A stretch of 64,000 nt of DNA from Devosia ginsengisoli (GTDB lineage: Bacteria; Pseudomonadota; Alphaproteobacteria; Rhizobiales; Devosiaceae): the NCBI RefSeq assembly GCF_007859655.1, contig NZ_CP042304.1:4404501-4468500 (forward strand). The letters run 5' to 3'. The translations under genes and the position numbers were made by a program. The notes under the pieces were generated by a model. That model saw only the letters and a list, made by a program, of their open reading frames with translations, did not search any database and was not told the DNA's origin. Numbering within the stretch: position 1 is the stretch's first letter; each line of letters starts with the position of its first letter. Below, in pieces: positions 26,383-34,619 of this stretch.

Positions 26383-28005
26383 TCAACCCGCCCGCATGGC
26401 GGGGCTGCGGCTCTGGTTGGCGAGGCCGCTGATGGCGGCGCGCAGGGCGGCGGGCTTGACCGGCTTGGTGACGACGGCAATGCCGCGCTCCTCGGCGAGC
26501 GCGCGCACGGCGGGGCTGCGATCGGCGGTGACCAGGGCGGCGGGCAGGTGGCCGCCGACATTGTGGCGCAACCACTCGATGGCATCGAGTCCCGATGTCT
26601 GGTCGAGGTGGTAATCCATCAGCACGAGATCGGGATACCAGCCTTCGAGCAGGCGTTCGCGGTCGATCTGTTTCAGCGAGAGGGCGGAGCGCACATCGCA
26701 GCCCCAATGGCGTAGCAGGCCCTCCATGGCCTCGATGATGGCGCGCTCATTGTCGACGCAGAGCACCTTGAGATCGAGCGTGCCGAAACTGGTTTCGGCC
26801 GGGGCGGGGTTGGCCTCCGGCGTGGCGCGGACGGTGCGGGTGGCGGGCAGGAACAGCGAAAACCGCGAGCCGCTGCCCTCGCGGCTGTCGAGCTCGAGCG
26901 TGAGGCCCAGCGCGGTCACCAGGCGCTGTACGATGGAAAGGCCCAGGCCCAGGCCCTGCGCCATGCGGGCGCCGCGTTCGAGCCGGGAGAATTCGGCGAA
27001 GAGCAGCCGGTGCTGGTCCTTGTTGAAGCCGATGCCGGTATCGATCACGTCAAGCCTGATGCGGTTGCCGCGATGGCGCAGGCCCACCAGCACCTTGCCG
27101 CCGGGCTGGGTATATTTGATGGCGTTGGAGACCAGGTTCTGCACGATGCGGCCGACCAGCATGCGGTCCACCAATACGGTGGCGTCGGTGGCCACGATGC
27201 GCAGCGAAATGTTGCGCTCGCGCGCCATGGGGCCGAATTCGACCTCGATCTTCTTGAGCAGGTCACGCCCGGCCACCGCCGCTGGCGCCGGCTTGAGCGC
27301 GCCGCTGTCGATGCGCGAAATATCGAGCAGGGCGCCCATAATGTCTTCGACGGCGGTGAGCGAGGCTTCGATGGAATTGGCCAGATCGGCCAGCCCGGTG
27401 GATTTGGCGCGCTCGATCAGCGTCGAGGTATAGAGGCGCGCGGCGTTGAGCGGCTGCAGCAGGTCGTGGCTGGCGGCGGCGAGGAACCGCGTCTTGTCGT
27501 GATTGGAGGCGTCGGCCTTGGCGCGGGCGCTTTCGAGCTCGGCATTGACCCGGGTCAGCGCCGCGGTGCGTTCCTCCACCCGCTCTTCCAGCGACTGGTT
27601 CATGCCGGCCAGTTCGCCCTCGGCCCGCACCCGCGCGGTGACATCGGAAAAGCTGATGACGAGACCCCCGTCGGGCAGGCGGCTCGAATGGAATTCCAGC
27701 ACCTGCCCGCCACTGCCCAGCCGCTGGGTCACCGTGGTCGGCGCCGCCGTGAGCAGGTTGATGCGTTCGATGGCCAGCCGCGCCGCGTCGCCCTCGCCCA
27801 GATCGCCCCGATCTCCCAGGAACAGCGCGATATCGAACAGCGGCGTGCCCGGCCGGGTCAGCGGCATGGGCAAAGCCAGCAGCGTGTTGTAGCGGCTGTT
27901 TGATGTGACCAGGTGCAGCCTGGCATCGAACACGGCAATGCCCTGCGGAATGTGGTCTATCGCCTGCCTGAGGCTGCTGGCGCTGTCATGTCGGTGGGCG
28001 GACAT
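26383..28005 (-). CDS. PAS hybrid sensor histidine kinase/response regulator, NahK/ErcS' type
   Basis: A 540-residue soluble kinase. A PAS domain (about 18-125) is followed by a coiled coil, a HisKA domain with phospho-acceptor His180 in AAASHDLLQPLNAAR, an ATPase domain (NLVSNAIKYTQPGGKV, DTGIGFN, GLGLGLSIVQRL) and a C-terminal receiver with Asp464 in LVLMDYHL. The LLQPLNAAR H-box is typical of the NahK/ErcS' group. No membrane span is present, so the signal is cytoplasmic. The atypical FixJ-like regulator at 28888 is the nearest possible partner. Confidence 0.88.
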   Translation of the reverse strand: MSAHRHDSASSLRQAIDHIPQGIAVFDARLHLVTSNSRYNTLLALPMPLTRPGTPLFDIALFLGDRGDLGEGDAARLAIERINLLTAAPTTVTQRLGSGGQVLEFHSSRLPDGGLVISFSDVTARVRAEGELAGMNQSLEERVEERTAALTRVNAELESARAKADASNHDKTRFLAAASHDLLQPLNAARLYTSTLIERAKSTGLADLANSIEASLTAVEDIMGALLDISRIDSGALKPAPAAVAGRDLLKKIEVEFGPMARERNISLRIVATDATVLVDRMLVGRIVQNLVSNAIKYTQPGGKVLVGLRHRGNRIRLDVIDTGIGFNKDQHRLLFAEFSRLERGARMAQGLGLGLSIVQRLVTALGLTLELDSREGSGSRFSLFLPATRTVRATPEANPAPAETSFGTLDLKVLCVDNERAIIEAMEGLLRHWGCDVRSALSLKQIDRERLLEGWYPDLVLMDYHLDQTSGLDAIEWLRHNVGGHLPAALVTADRSPAVRALAEERGIAVVTKPVKPAALRAAISGLANQSRSPAMRAG

Positions 28006-28178
28006 ATCGATTGCGATCCTGGGGCTTGGGGGCGCGCGGGAACTATCGGCTCGCCATCAAACCTGCGCAAGACCGACTCTGGACCCATTGCATTTACTTG
28101 CAAGCTAAGGAATTCTCGACACCCGCCGGTCGCGCGGGCCGTCTTGGGAAGGGCGGATCACCAGAAGAGGGTTAGGCC

Positions 28179-28613
28179 ATGTTCAAGGAATTTCGTGATT
28201 TCGCCATCAAGGGCAACATGATCGATCTCGCCATCGGCGTGATCATCGGCGCTGCCTTCGGGGCCATCGTCTCCTCCATCGTCGATGATATCTTCATGCC
28301 GATCATCGGGCTCATCATCGGCGGCATCGATTTTTCCAACCTGTTCGTCGTGCTGTCCAATCCCGGCGAAGTGCCGGTGCCCTCGCTCGCCGCTGCCAAG
28401 GCCGCTGGTGTGGCCACGCTCAATATCGGCCTGTTCATCAATGCCGTGGTCAAGTTCACCATCATCGCCTTCGTGCTGTTCATGGTGGTCAAGGCCATCA
28501 ACAGCATGAAGCGCCAGGCCGCCACCGAGCCGGTCGCCGAAACCCCGGCCCCGAGCAAGGAAGAAGTCCTGCTCACCGAAATCCGCGACGCACTGCGCGC
28601 CAATCCGCGCTGA
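28179..28613 (+). CDS. mscL: Large-conductance mechanosensitive channel
   Basis: A 144-residue inner-membrane channel that opens on hypo-osmotic shock. The N-terminal helix [19 protein letters not shown] and TM1, [20 protein letters not shown], are near-canonical. TM2 follows at about residues 83-106 ([20 protein letters not shown]), and the C-terminal helix [11 protein letters not shown] is present. Length is typical. The start is preceded by GAGGG, and a strong terminator follows ten bases after the stop, so it is probably monocistronic. Confidence 0.96.
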   Translation: MFKEFRDFAIKGNMIDLAIGVIIGAAFGAIVSSIVDDIFMPIIGLIIGGIDFSNLFVVLSNPGEVPVPSLAAAKAAGVATLNIGLFINAVVKFTIIAFVLFMVVKAINSMKRQAATEPVAETPAPSKEEVLLTEIRDALRANPR

Positions 28614-28624
28614 TCGCTCGAAAA

Positions 28625-28648
28625 GCCGGCCTTGCAGGGCCGGTTTTT
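28625..28648 (+). terminator. Rho-independent terminator of mscL
   Basis: GCCGGCC, a TTGCA loop and GGGCCGG, followed by TTTTTC, lie just after the mscL stop at 28613. The stem is GC-rich and nearly perfect. Confidence 0.88.
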
Positions 28649-28887
28649 CTTTGTCGGAGATATAGGATAAAAGTCCGTTGACAAAGCAGAGATAGGCAAA
28701 TAGACCTAGTATCTAGGTGCTATATCCTACGTGTTGTCCATGTCGGACGGCGCGAACACTTAGCGCAAACTACCGCTGCGATTCACCGAGGGGGCGTGTC
28801 GCGGGCCTGTCACATGCGGGCCGGCGATGGCGAAGGCTTGCCGCCCGATGGTCGCGCTTGAGCGAAACTTGTCAGGGCAGAGGCAAT

Positions 28888-29523
28888 ATGAGCGACCAGA
28901 TTTACTATCATTCCTTCCTCAACCGCGACCGGCTGATCCATGTCGTGGATGCCGACCCGGCCACCTGCGAGGCACTGAGCGTGCTGTTCCGCCTCGAAGG
29001 GTTCCAGACCACTTTCTCGCTGGAAGCGGCCCATTTCATCGTCAGCCTCGAGCGACGGCGGCCCGATATCGTCGTGCTCAACCTGCGCGTGGGCGAGGAA
29101 AGCGGGCTGACGCTGCTGCGCCGCGTCAAGGCGCTCCGCACCGGCACGCCGGTCTTCATGCTGGCCGATACGCCCCAGCTCGAAGCGGCGGTGACGGCCA
29201 TGAAGCTGGGCGCTTCCGACGTCATCTCCAAGCCCATCGATACCGAGCATCTGCTGACCGTGATCCGCGACGCCCTGCGCCGCGACATCCATTTAGGCGC
29301 CATGCAGGGCGGCAGCCGACCGGTGGAAGTGCGTGGCTTTTCCCAGCTTACCCCGCGCGAGCGCGAAGTGCTGCAGCTCATCACCAACGGCCAATCCAAC
29401 AAGGAAGCCGGCCGCGAACTGGGCATTTCCCCGCGCACGATAGAAGTGCATCGGGCACGGGTGATGGAAAAGCTGGGGGCCAGGAATACCGCGGACCTGA
29501 TGCGGATCGTGCTGACGAGCTGA
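28888..29523 (+). CDS. FixJ/NarL-like regulator with a pseudo-receiver domain
   Basis: A 211-residue protein with a receiver-like domain (residues 16-130) and a LuxR-type DNA-binding domain (LTPREREVLQLITNGQSNKEAGRELGIS, RTIEVHRARVMEKLG). The acidic pair (VVDADP) and the conserved Lys115 (VISKPID) are kept. The position of the phospho-acceptor Asp is Asn65 (VVLNLRVGEESG), and the Thr/Ser switch is Ala93 (MLAD). Phosphorylation by the usual route therefore looks impossible, and activity may be constitutive or controlled otherwise. ATG at 28888 matches the family N terminus. The hybrid kinase gene lies about 0.9 kb away, divergent beyond mscL. Confidence 0.85.
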   Translation: MSDQIYYHSFLNRDRLIHVVDADPATCEALSVLFRLEGFQTTFSLEAAHFIVSLERRRPDIVVLNLRVGEESGLTLLRRVKALRTGTPVFMLADTPQLEAAVTAMKLGASDVISKPIDTEHLLTVIRDALRRDIHLGAMQGGSRPVEVRGFSQLTPREREVLQLITNGQSNKEAGRELGISPRTIEVHRARVMEKLGARNTADLMRIVLTS

Positions 29524-29551
29524 GCGGGGTAGGGGTGGCCTTGTCCACGAG

Positions 29552-29626
29552 GTCATTCCCGCGCAGGCGGGAATCCACGCTATGGAGAGCCCTGTAAGAA
29601 TGGATTCCCGCCTGCGCAGGAATGAC
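29552..29626. repeat. Inverted repeat of the ATTCCCGC...GCGGGAAT type
   Basis: 26-base arms at 29552-29577 and 29601-29626 are inverse copies with one mismatch (GTCATTCCCGCGCAGG versus GTCATTCCTGCGCAGG when compared in the same sense). It lies 28 bases after the stop of the FixJ-like gene and may act as its transcription end. Confidence 0.82.
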
Positions 29627-29721
29627 GCTGCCAAGCCAAAGCGTCCGGAATGAACGGGAATGGTGCGGGTACACCTCAATCTCCGCATGCCCTAGGATAG
29701 TGCCAGTCGGCTTGATTGGAG

Positions 29722-30465
29722 ATGGCGCCAGTGGGGTGGGAAACGCTCGGGCTTTGGGGCGAGGACGCGGTTCGTATCGAGCCGCTGACCGGTGGATCGT
29801 CCAGCGACGTGTGGAGCCTGCGCGTGCAGGGCAGGCGCGCGGTTGGCCGCCTCGGAACCAGAAGCGATGCCGACCTCGCCTGGGAAGCCGGGTTGATGCA
29901 ATATCTCGACCGGGCGGGCCTCAGCGTACCGATGCCGATCCCGACAAGGGATGGAAGGCTGTTCGCCGACGGCCTGACTGTGATGACCTATATGGAGGGC
30001 GGGCCGCCCCGAACGGCAGGTGAATGGCGCCGCGTGGCCGATGTGCTGCGCCAGGTGCACCGGCTGACACAGGACTGGCCGCAGCGTCCCGGCTGGCGCT
30101 CGTCGACCGAATTGCTGCATGAGGAAACCGGGACGCGGATCGACCTCGGGGCAATGCCGCCGGGGGCCGCCGAGCGATGCCGGGCAGCCTGGGCGCGGCT
30201 CGCCGGGCGCCCGACCTGCGTCGTCCACGGCAATCCGGACAATCCCGGCAATATCCGCATGACGGCAGAGCGGGTCGCGCTGATCGACTGGGACGAGTCC
30301 CACCGCGACGTGCCCGACCTCGACCTGGTGCTGCCCCACAACGCCGCCGGTCTTGAGGGAGAGGCGCATGACATCGCCGCCCAAGCCTCGGCCGCCTGGG
30401 AAGCCGCGGTTTGCTGGGGCGACGACTACGCCATCAAGCGCCTCGCCGAAGTTCGGGCCGTGTGA
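29722..30465 (+). CDS. APH/choline-kinase-like phosphotransferase
   Basis: A 247-residue protein with the aminoglycoside-phosphotransferase/choline-kinase fold: a glycine-rich loop GGSSSDVWSLRVQGRRAVGRL, YMEGGPPRTAGEWRRVADVLRQVH, the catalytic loop VVHGNPDNPGNIRM near residue 169 and the metal-binding Asp in ALIDWDESHRDVPDLDL. The catalytic loop reads HGNPDNPGN, not HGD(x)4N, so the usual catalytic Asp position is Asn unless the next Asp replaces it. The start could also be TTG at 29716. The substrate is unknown; a small alcohol such as choline, homoserine or an amino sugar is possible. Confidence 0.7.
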   Translation: MAPVGWETLGLWGEDAVRIEPLTGGSSSDVWSLRVQGRRAVGRLGTRSDADLAWEAGLMQYLDRAGLSVPMPIPTRDGRLFADGLTVMTYMEGGPPRTAGEWRRVADVLRQVHRLTQDWPQRPGWRSSTELLHEETGTRIDLGAMPPGAAERCRAAWARLAGRPTCVVHGNPDNPGNIRMTAERVALIDWDESHRDVPDLDLVLPHNAAGLEGEAHDIAAQASAAWEAAVCWGDDYAIKRLAEVRAV

Positions 30466-30662
30466 GGGTAGGGGGTGCAGCGCTCTGCGGTGTGCGAGGG
30501 GCTGCAGGCCCGAAAGCTGGCATCCCGTTCGCTCAATCGCACATGGCACGCGCCGACGCCGAACCCGGCGTATATGGCCGCCAGCTGAGCCAGATCGTCA
30601 TCCGTGCGAAAGATGAAATTATGAGGCTTGAAAGCAAGCTCGCTAGTTGCATGAGGAATATC

Positions 30663-30824
30663 TTACCCCCATCCCATCAGGCGCGGGCCATACATAAGCA
30701 TGAATATGACGATCAGCGCGGCGATCGCAATCGGGCCACGTGCAGTTGCCTTGAAGATTTTCCCAAGCTCAACGCTCAGGTGATCACGATTATCTGGGGG
30801 AGGGGGCAACTGCGGGACCGTCAT
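30663..30824 (-). CDS. Small single-pass membrane protein (53 aa)
   Basis: A short reading frame with a good ribosome-binding site (AAAAGG seven bases before the ATG at 30824). The product begins with a Pro-rich stretch (VPQLPPPPDNRDHL), continues through a basic amphipathic segment and ends with one hydrophobic helix (GPIAIAALIVIFMLMYGPRL). No family is recognised. The clear initiation signal and the membrane helix support a real gene. An overlapping plus-strand frame here looks like noise. Confidence 0.45.
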   Translation of the reverse strand: MTVPQLPPPPDNRDHLSVELGKIFKATARGPIAIAALIVIFMLMYGPRLMGWG

Positions 30825-31122
30825 GGCACACCTTTTCATTAAGAAAAAGATGCGCTGCTCGCTGCTCCGCATTGCTCCATGATTCGGTCGGGGACGCAAG
30901 TAGGTGTGCTGCGAAAAACTCGTAATCTAGGGGCTCGACTCGGAGGATGTCATTTTTGTCTCCCCTCTATTTTGAAGGTTGTCTAATATAAGTTTTTGAT
31001 GTTGTTGAGGTTTTCTGTTCTGAGGGGGCAGAGAATATTATTTTGAACCCAAGTAGATAGCCTTTGTAGCGCGAACAGCGAGCCGTCCGAGCCACAAGAT
31101 GTTCGTGTGTGCCTGCTGATCG
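30825..31122. other. AT-richer spacer without a recognisable gene
   Basis: About 300 bases between the small membrane protein and the CGNR regulator, clearly lower in GC than the surroundings around 30950-31080. I see no convincing reading frame, RNA gene or long repeat. It contains the leader of the small membrane protein and the region beyond the CGNR gene stop. Confidence 0.5.
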
Positions 31123-31719
31123 TCAGATTTTTTCCTTGTGGCGCGATGCTTTTTCGCGATTGCCGCAAGTCTGCATGCTGCACCAACGCCGCTTTCCGCC
31201 TCGTGACGTGTCGAGGAAAAGCCAGCCGCACCGAGGGCACGCATGCAGCCTCTCGCGAGGGAGAACGAAGTACGCCTCGATCGAGATGCTGGCCAGAGAA
31301 GCGACAATGGCCTGGGCGTCGTCGAAGCGCACGATTTGCGGTGGGCGCTCGCTTTGGGTCAGCTTGAGTCGGCCTCCTTTCAAAAGCCCTTTCGACGCCC
31401 GCTCGAACAGCAGGCCCAGTCCTTCCGTTGACGGCGGTTTTCCGGCAGCGAGTGCATTGAAAACCGAAAAGGATGCCTCTCGCAGTTCCCGGACGCTTCC
31501 CAGAAAATCAGGGGCAGGGATGTCCGAAACCGCTTTCGCCTGAACCCCCGTGGCCAGTCCGGCGAAATGAAGCCAGTGTCCGATATCCCGTGGGGAGTTC
31601 AACAAATCATTGTCGGCATGGGGCGCGTGCCGGGTGAAGACGGTGTTGGTGAGGTCGATCCCCGGATGGCCGCCGATGAAATGTTCGGGCGTCCAGATGG
31701 TATCCAGTCTATTCGACAT
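31123..31719 (-). CDS. CGNR zinc-finger/ABATE-domain regulator
   Basis: A 198-residue protein with an N-terminal ABATE-like region (FIGGHPGIDLTNTVFTR) and a C-terminal CGNR zinc finger: CPRCGWLFLDTSRGGKRRWCSMQTCGNREKASRH. The four cysteines (CPRC...WCSMQTC) and the CGNR motif define the family. These proteins are regarded as probable stress- or ligand-responsive transcription regulators. It diverges from an alpha/beta-hydrolase gene across 102 bases that hold repeated TAACC/GGTTA motifs. Confidence 0.85.
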   Translation of the reverse strand: MSNRLDTIWTPEHFIGGHPGIDLTNTVFTRHAPHADNDLLNSPRDIGHWLHFAGLATGVQAKAVSDIPAPDFLGSVRELREASFSVFNALAAGKPPSTEGLGLLFERASKGLLKGGRLKLTQSERPPQIVRFDDAQAIVASLASISIEAYFVLPRERLHACPRCGWLFLDTSRGGKRRWCSMQTCGNREKASRHKEKI

Positions 31720-31721
31720 CG

Positions 31722-31787
31722 AACCTAACCATATAAAGGCAGTTATCCGGTTGCCTAAAGGCTAACCGCTATATTAGGTTTAACCGG
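31722..31787. promoter_or_regulatory. Divergent control region with repeated dyad motifs
   Basis: AACCTAACCATATA at 31722-31735 and CTATATTAGGTT at 31769-31780 are imperfect inverse copies. Further TAACC or GGTTA-like units occur at 31763-31767 and 31778-31787, with the palindrome AACCGGTT at 31782-31789. The arrangement, between a regulator and a divergent enzyme gene, suggests operators for the CGNR protein or another regulator. Confidence 0.4.
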
Positions 31788-31821
31788 TTTTTATGGCCAG
31801 GGATAGCAGTCGAGGAGGCCC

Positions 31822-32697
31822 ATGCAGACCGTGGAGAAGCCCAGACATCACACGATCGATATCGATGGCGTCGATCTGTTTTACCGAACAGCGGGGCAGC
31901 GTGGCGCACCGGGACTGCTGCTTCTGCATGGCCAGCCGTGCTCGTCGTTCTATTTCCGTAACGTGATCGGCCCGCTATCGGACGTCGCGCACGTCGTCGC
32001 CCCGGACCTGCCGGGCTTCGGCTTTACGGAAGCGCCCGAGGACTATCCGTACACCTTCGACGCCATGGCCGAGACCATAGACGCGTTGTTGGCCGAAATT
32101 GGCATGGATCGGTTCTTTCTCTACGTGCATGACTTCGGTTCTGCCGTCGCCTACGCCCTGGCGAGGAAATATCCCGACCGTGTGCTCGGGCTGATCATTC
32201 AGAACGGAAACGCCCATGACGAGGGCCTTGGCGAGCCCTGGAACCTCGTGAAGTCCTATTGGGCCGACCCTTCGCCCGAAAACCTGGCGAAAATGCCTGA
32301 ATGGCTGAATTACGAAGGTGTCAAGCACACCTATGTCGGCGATATTCCGGAACGCTTGGTGCCGCTTGTGGCGCCGGACGGTTGGCATCTCGACTGGGAA
32401 CGCATGAGCCAACCGGGACGCATTGATATGCAGCTCCGCATTTTTTCCGATTACGGCTCTCACGCTGCCAGTTTCCCCGCTTGCGCAGTCTACCATCGCG
32501 ACCATCAACCCCGCGCGCTGCTTCTTTGGGGCCGCCATGACCCCTACTATAATATTGCTGAAGCGGATGCCTATGCCCGGGATATTGACCGGATCGACAT
32601 GCACTTCTTCGACGGCACTCATCTGCTGCTGGAGACGCATCACGAGGAATGCGCGCGCATGATGCGCAATTTCATTGTGGAGGTAGGGATGTCCTGA
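31822..32697 (+). CDS. Alpha/beta hydrolase, epoxide hydrolase/haloalkane dehalogenase-like
   Basis: A 291-residue hydrolase with the oxyanion-hole motif LLLHGQPCSS (residues 33-42) and a nucleophile elbow YVHDFGSAVAYAL in which the nucleophile is Asp104, as in epoxide hydrolases and haloalkane dehalogenases, not Ser. A later acid in LLWGRHDPYYN and a His in LLLETHHEE near 272 complete the likely triad. The substrate cannot be told. It is divergently transcribed from the CGNR regulator, which may control it. Confidence 0.85.
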   Translation: MQTVEKPRHHTIDIDGVDLFYRTAGQRGAPGLLLLHGQPCSSFYFRNVIGPLSDVAHVVAPDLPGFGFTEAPEDYPYTFDAMAETIDALLAEIGMDRFFLYVHDFGSAVAYALARKYPDRVLGLIIQNGNAHDEGLGEPWNLVKSYWADPSPENLAKMPEWLNYEGVKHTYVGDIPERLVPLVAPDGWHLDWERMSQPGRIDMQLRIFSDYGSHAASFPACAVYHRDHQPRALLLWGRHDPYYNIAEADAYARDIDRIDMHFFDGTHLLLETHHEECARMMRNFIVEVGMS

Positions 32698-32869
32698 CGT
32701 CCGCTTCTCATAAGTTTCTGCGCAAAGACGACATCCCGTTTTCCACCTCACAGGCGCCGGTCAGGCGACCCATCGCGTCGTTGGACAGTTGCCAACCATA
32801 GGCGGACGTGAATAGTCAGGTACATTAGACTGTCCGATCATTCGCTAACCTGTGGAGCGCGCCACGAAT

Positions 32870-33427
32870 ATGCAGCAGTCGGAGTTCAATATCGCCGAAC
32901 TCACCGCATTGTTGCCTTGGCAGGAATACAATTTCCCGGCCCGGAACATATTGGTCGTGAGCGGCATTCTGGGCGCATTCGTCGTCGTGGCCTGGCTCAT
33001 TGAGCGTGGATCGGTCTCGAATTACGCCTTTGGCTTCCTGGCGATAGTAATTCTTGTGCCGGCAGCCCTGTTTTATGTCCAGGGTTCCACGCGGGGAAAC
33101 TGGTTGATCTATCCCGTGGGCATGGATCGCGACGGTATCGTCGGGCCTGGAATGTGGGGCACGACGTATATCCCTTGGTCCCAAGTAATAGCTGTCGCGC
33201 ATGTGTCTGGAATTGTTGGGGGAGCAATCAGGCCCATTCAACCTCAACTGGTCATTTACAAGCGCCGAGGATTTGCCTCGCGACTGTCTCTCCCGCATTT
33301 GAGCGACGAAGAGCAAGAACAGTTGTTCTCGGTGTTGGCGGGACTTTCCGTTCTTCGCGGCTTCAGGCTGGTCCTCAGCCACACGCCCGAGGGGCAGCGC
33401 TGGCTCAAGCAGGCACCTTGGCTTTGA
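32870..33427 (+). CDS. Two-TM membrane protein of unknown function
   Basis: A 185-residue protein with two hydrophobic helices near residues 27-45 and 54-70 (ILVVSGILGAFVVVAWLIE, YAFGFLAIVILVPAALFYV), then a soluble beta-rich part (GNWLIYPVGMDRDGIVGPGMWGTTYIPWSQVIAVAH) that recalls bacterial PH-like domains. GTG at 32852 is an alternative start. ATG at 32870 has GGAG about ten bases upstream. No family is firmly recognised and no operon partner is near. Confidence 0.55.
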   Translation: MQQSEFNIAELTALLPWQEYNFPARNILVVSGILGAFVVVAWLIERGSVSNYAFGFLAIVILVPAALFYVQGSTRGNWLIYPVGMDRDGIVGPGMWGTTYIPWSQVIAVAHVSGIVGGAIRPIQPQLVIYKRRGFASRLSLPHLSDEEQEQLFSVLAGLSVLRGFRLVLSHTPEGQRWLKQAPWL

Positions 33428-33481
33428 TCTGATTGGCTGCTGTGCGTCGTGCGCCAATTGGTGCTTTGCCGAGGACCGGCG

Positions 33482-33835
33482 CTAGAGCCCGTTTTTGCTG
33501 CGTGAACTGACTGCCAGTTTCTCCACCAGTTCAGCAGGAATGGGCTTGCTTGCCGAGAATGTAATGCCGGTCTTGCTTGCCTTGAGTGTCAAGGACGCAA
33601 TCTCGTCGGCATGGGCGGCAATGGCGCCCGGATCGACATATAGGCCGCATTGTTTGCTGAAGGCGGCATAGCCCGCGATGATCGTTTCGCCGATCTGAAA
33701 TCCGGGCATGTCGTATTTGATGACTTCCCTGGCGTCCGGGAGTGCGCGGGAAAGCTGCGCACGAAGTTGACCCAACACGGCGCGAAACTGCTCGGGTGCG
33801 GCGGCTATATAGGCGTCATGACTGGCTTTCGACAT
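33482..33835 (-). CDS. DUF1801/YdhG-like protein
   Basis: A 117-residue protein with the DUF1801 pattern: YIAAAPEQFRAVLGQLRAQL, LPDAREVIKYDMPGFQIG, FSKQCGLYVDPGAIAAH and a terminal segment ITFSASKPIPAELVEKL. The family includes frataxin-like proteins proposed as iron chaperones (YdhG), but the function is not settled. It stands alone, with its 5' end facing the cupin gene. Confidence 0.75.
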   Translation of the reverse strand: MSKASHDAYIAAAPEQFRAVLGQLRAQLSRALPDAREVIKYDMPGFQIGETIIAGYAAFSKQCGLYVDPGAIAAHADEIASLTLKASKTGITFSASKPIPAELVEKLAVSSRSKNGL

Positions 33836-33990
33836 GTCGTGAGTATGGCCTTCGGCGTGGTCCGGCTCAAGGGCGGGTTAGCGCTCTCCCGCACTCCGCG
33901 GGCGTGGTCGGCAATCGACCCCATTGTGGACATCAGCCGGTTGTCTGATGCTCCCGAAGCTGCTGCGGGTGATTGGAAGGAGTCGTGCTT

Positions 33991-34497
33991 ATGACTGAAG
34001 CTGTGGTCAATCTTGATGCACTGTCCCTCAAACCCGACACCATTGGCACGCGCTTCGCCAACGAATACGCGGAGATTGGGACGGCTCTCGGCCTCAAGGC
34101 GCTGGGGGCGAATTATCTCGTCGTTCCGCCCGGCAAGACCTCCATGCCGTTCCATCGGCACCACATCTCCGACGAGATGTTCTTCATTCTTTCGGGGAGT
34201 GGCGTGTATCGCTTCGGCGAGGAACGCATTCCGGTGCGGGCAGGCGATTGCCTCGGGGCGCCTGCCGCCGGGGCGGCCCATCAGCTCATCAATACGGGCA
34301 GCGAGCCGCTGCGCTACCTGGCGCTGTCCAACAATACCAATGCCGAGGTGATCGAATATCCGGATAGCGGCCGCGTCCGCGTGGATGTCGGTCTGTCGGG
34401 GTTTCACCGTTATGATGGCACTTTCAAGCAAGGCGGCAAGCTGTCGCCGCTCGGCTATTGGGAAGGCGAGGATATCGACGGCGCGGATGACGTCTGA
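33991..34497 (+). CDS. Cupin-domain protein
   Basis: A 168-residue single-domain cupin. Motif 1 is PFHRHHISDEMFFILSGSGVYRFG (residues 50-73) with His, His and Glu ligands, and motif 2 is GDCLGAPAAGAAHQLIN with the third His. ATG at 33991 follows a strong GGAAGGAG site. The family includes metal-dependent isomerases, dioxygenases and binding proteins. Nothing in the context fixes its role. Confidence 0.8.
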   Translation: MTEAVVNLDALSLKPDTIGTRFANEYAEIGTALGLKALGANYLVVPPGKTSMPFHRHHISDEMFFILSGSGVYRFGEERIPVRAGDCLGAPAAGAAHQLINTGSEPLRYLALSNNTNAEVIEYPDSGRVRVDVGLSGFHRYDGTFKQGGKLSPLGYWEGEDIDGADDV

Positions 34498-34619
34498 GGC
34501 CGGCGCCGTTTAGCGGGATAGATCGCGAACCGGGCGAACGTGATCCTCAAACGGCACGTGTCGTCGCTGGAAGGTGGCGCCTTCCTTGACCGCCGGCCGG
34601 CTGACAGGGGTGGACTGCG

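Noticed and set aside
30411..30842. 143-codon plus-strand frame opposite the small membrane protein
   Set aside because: The first part is a shadow of the phosphotransferase end. The remainder has no ribosome-binding site and no protein-like pattern.
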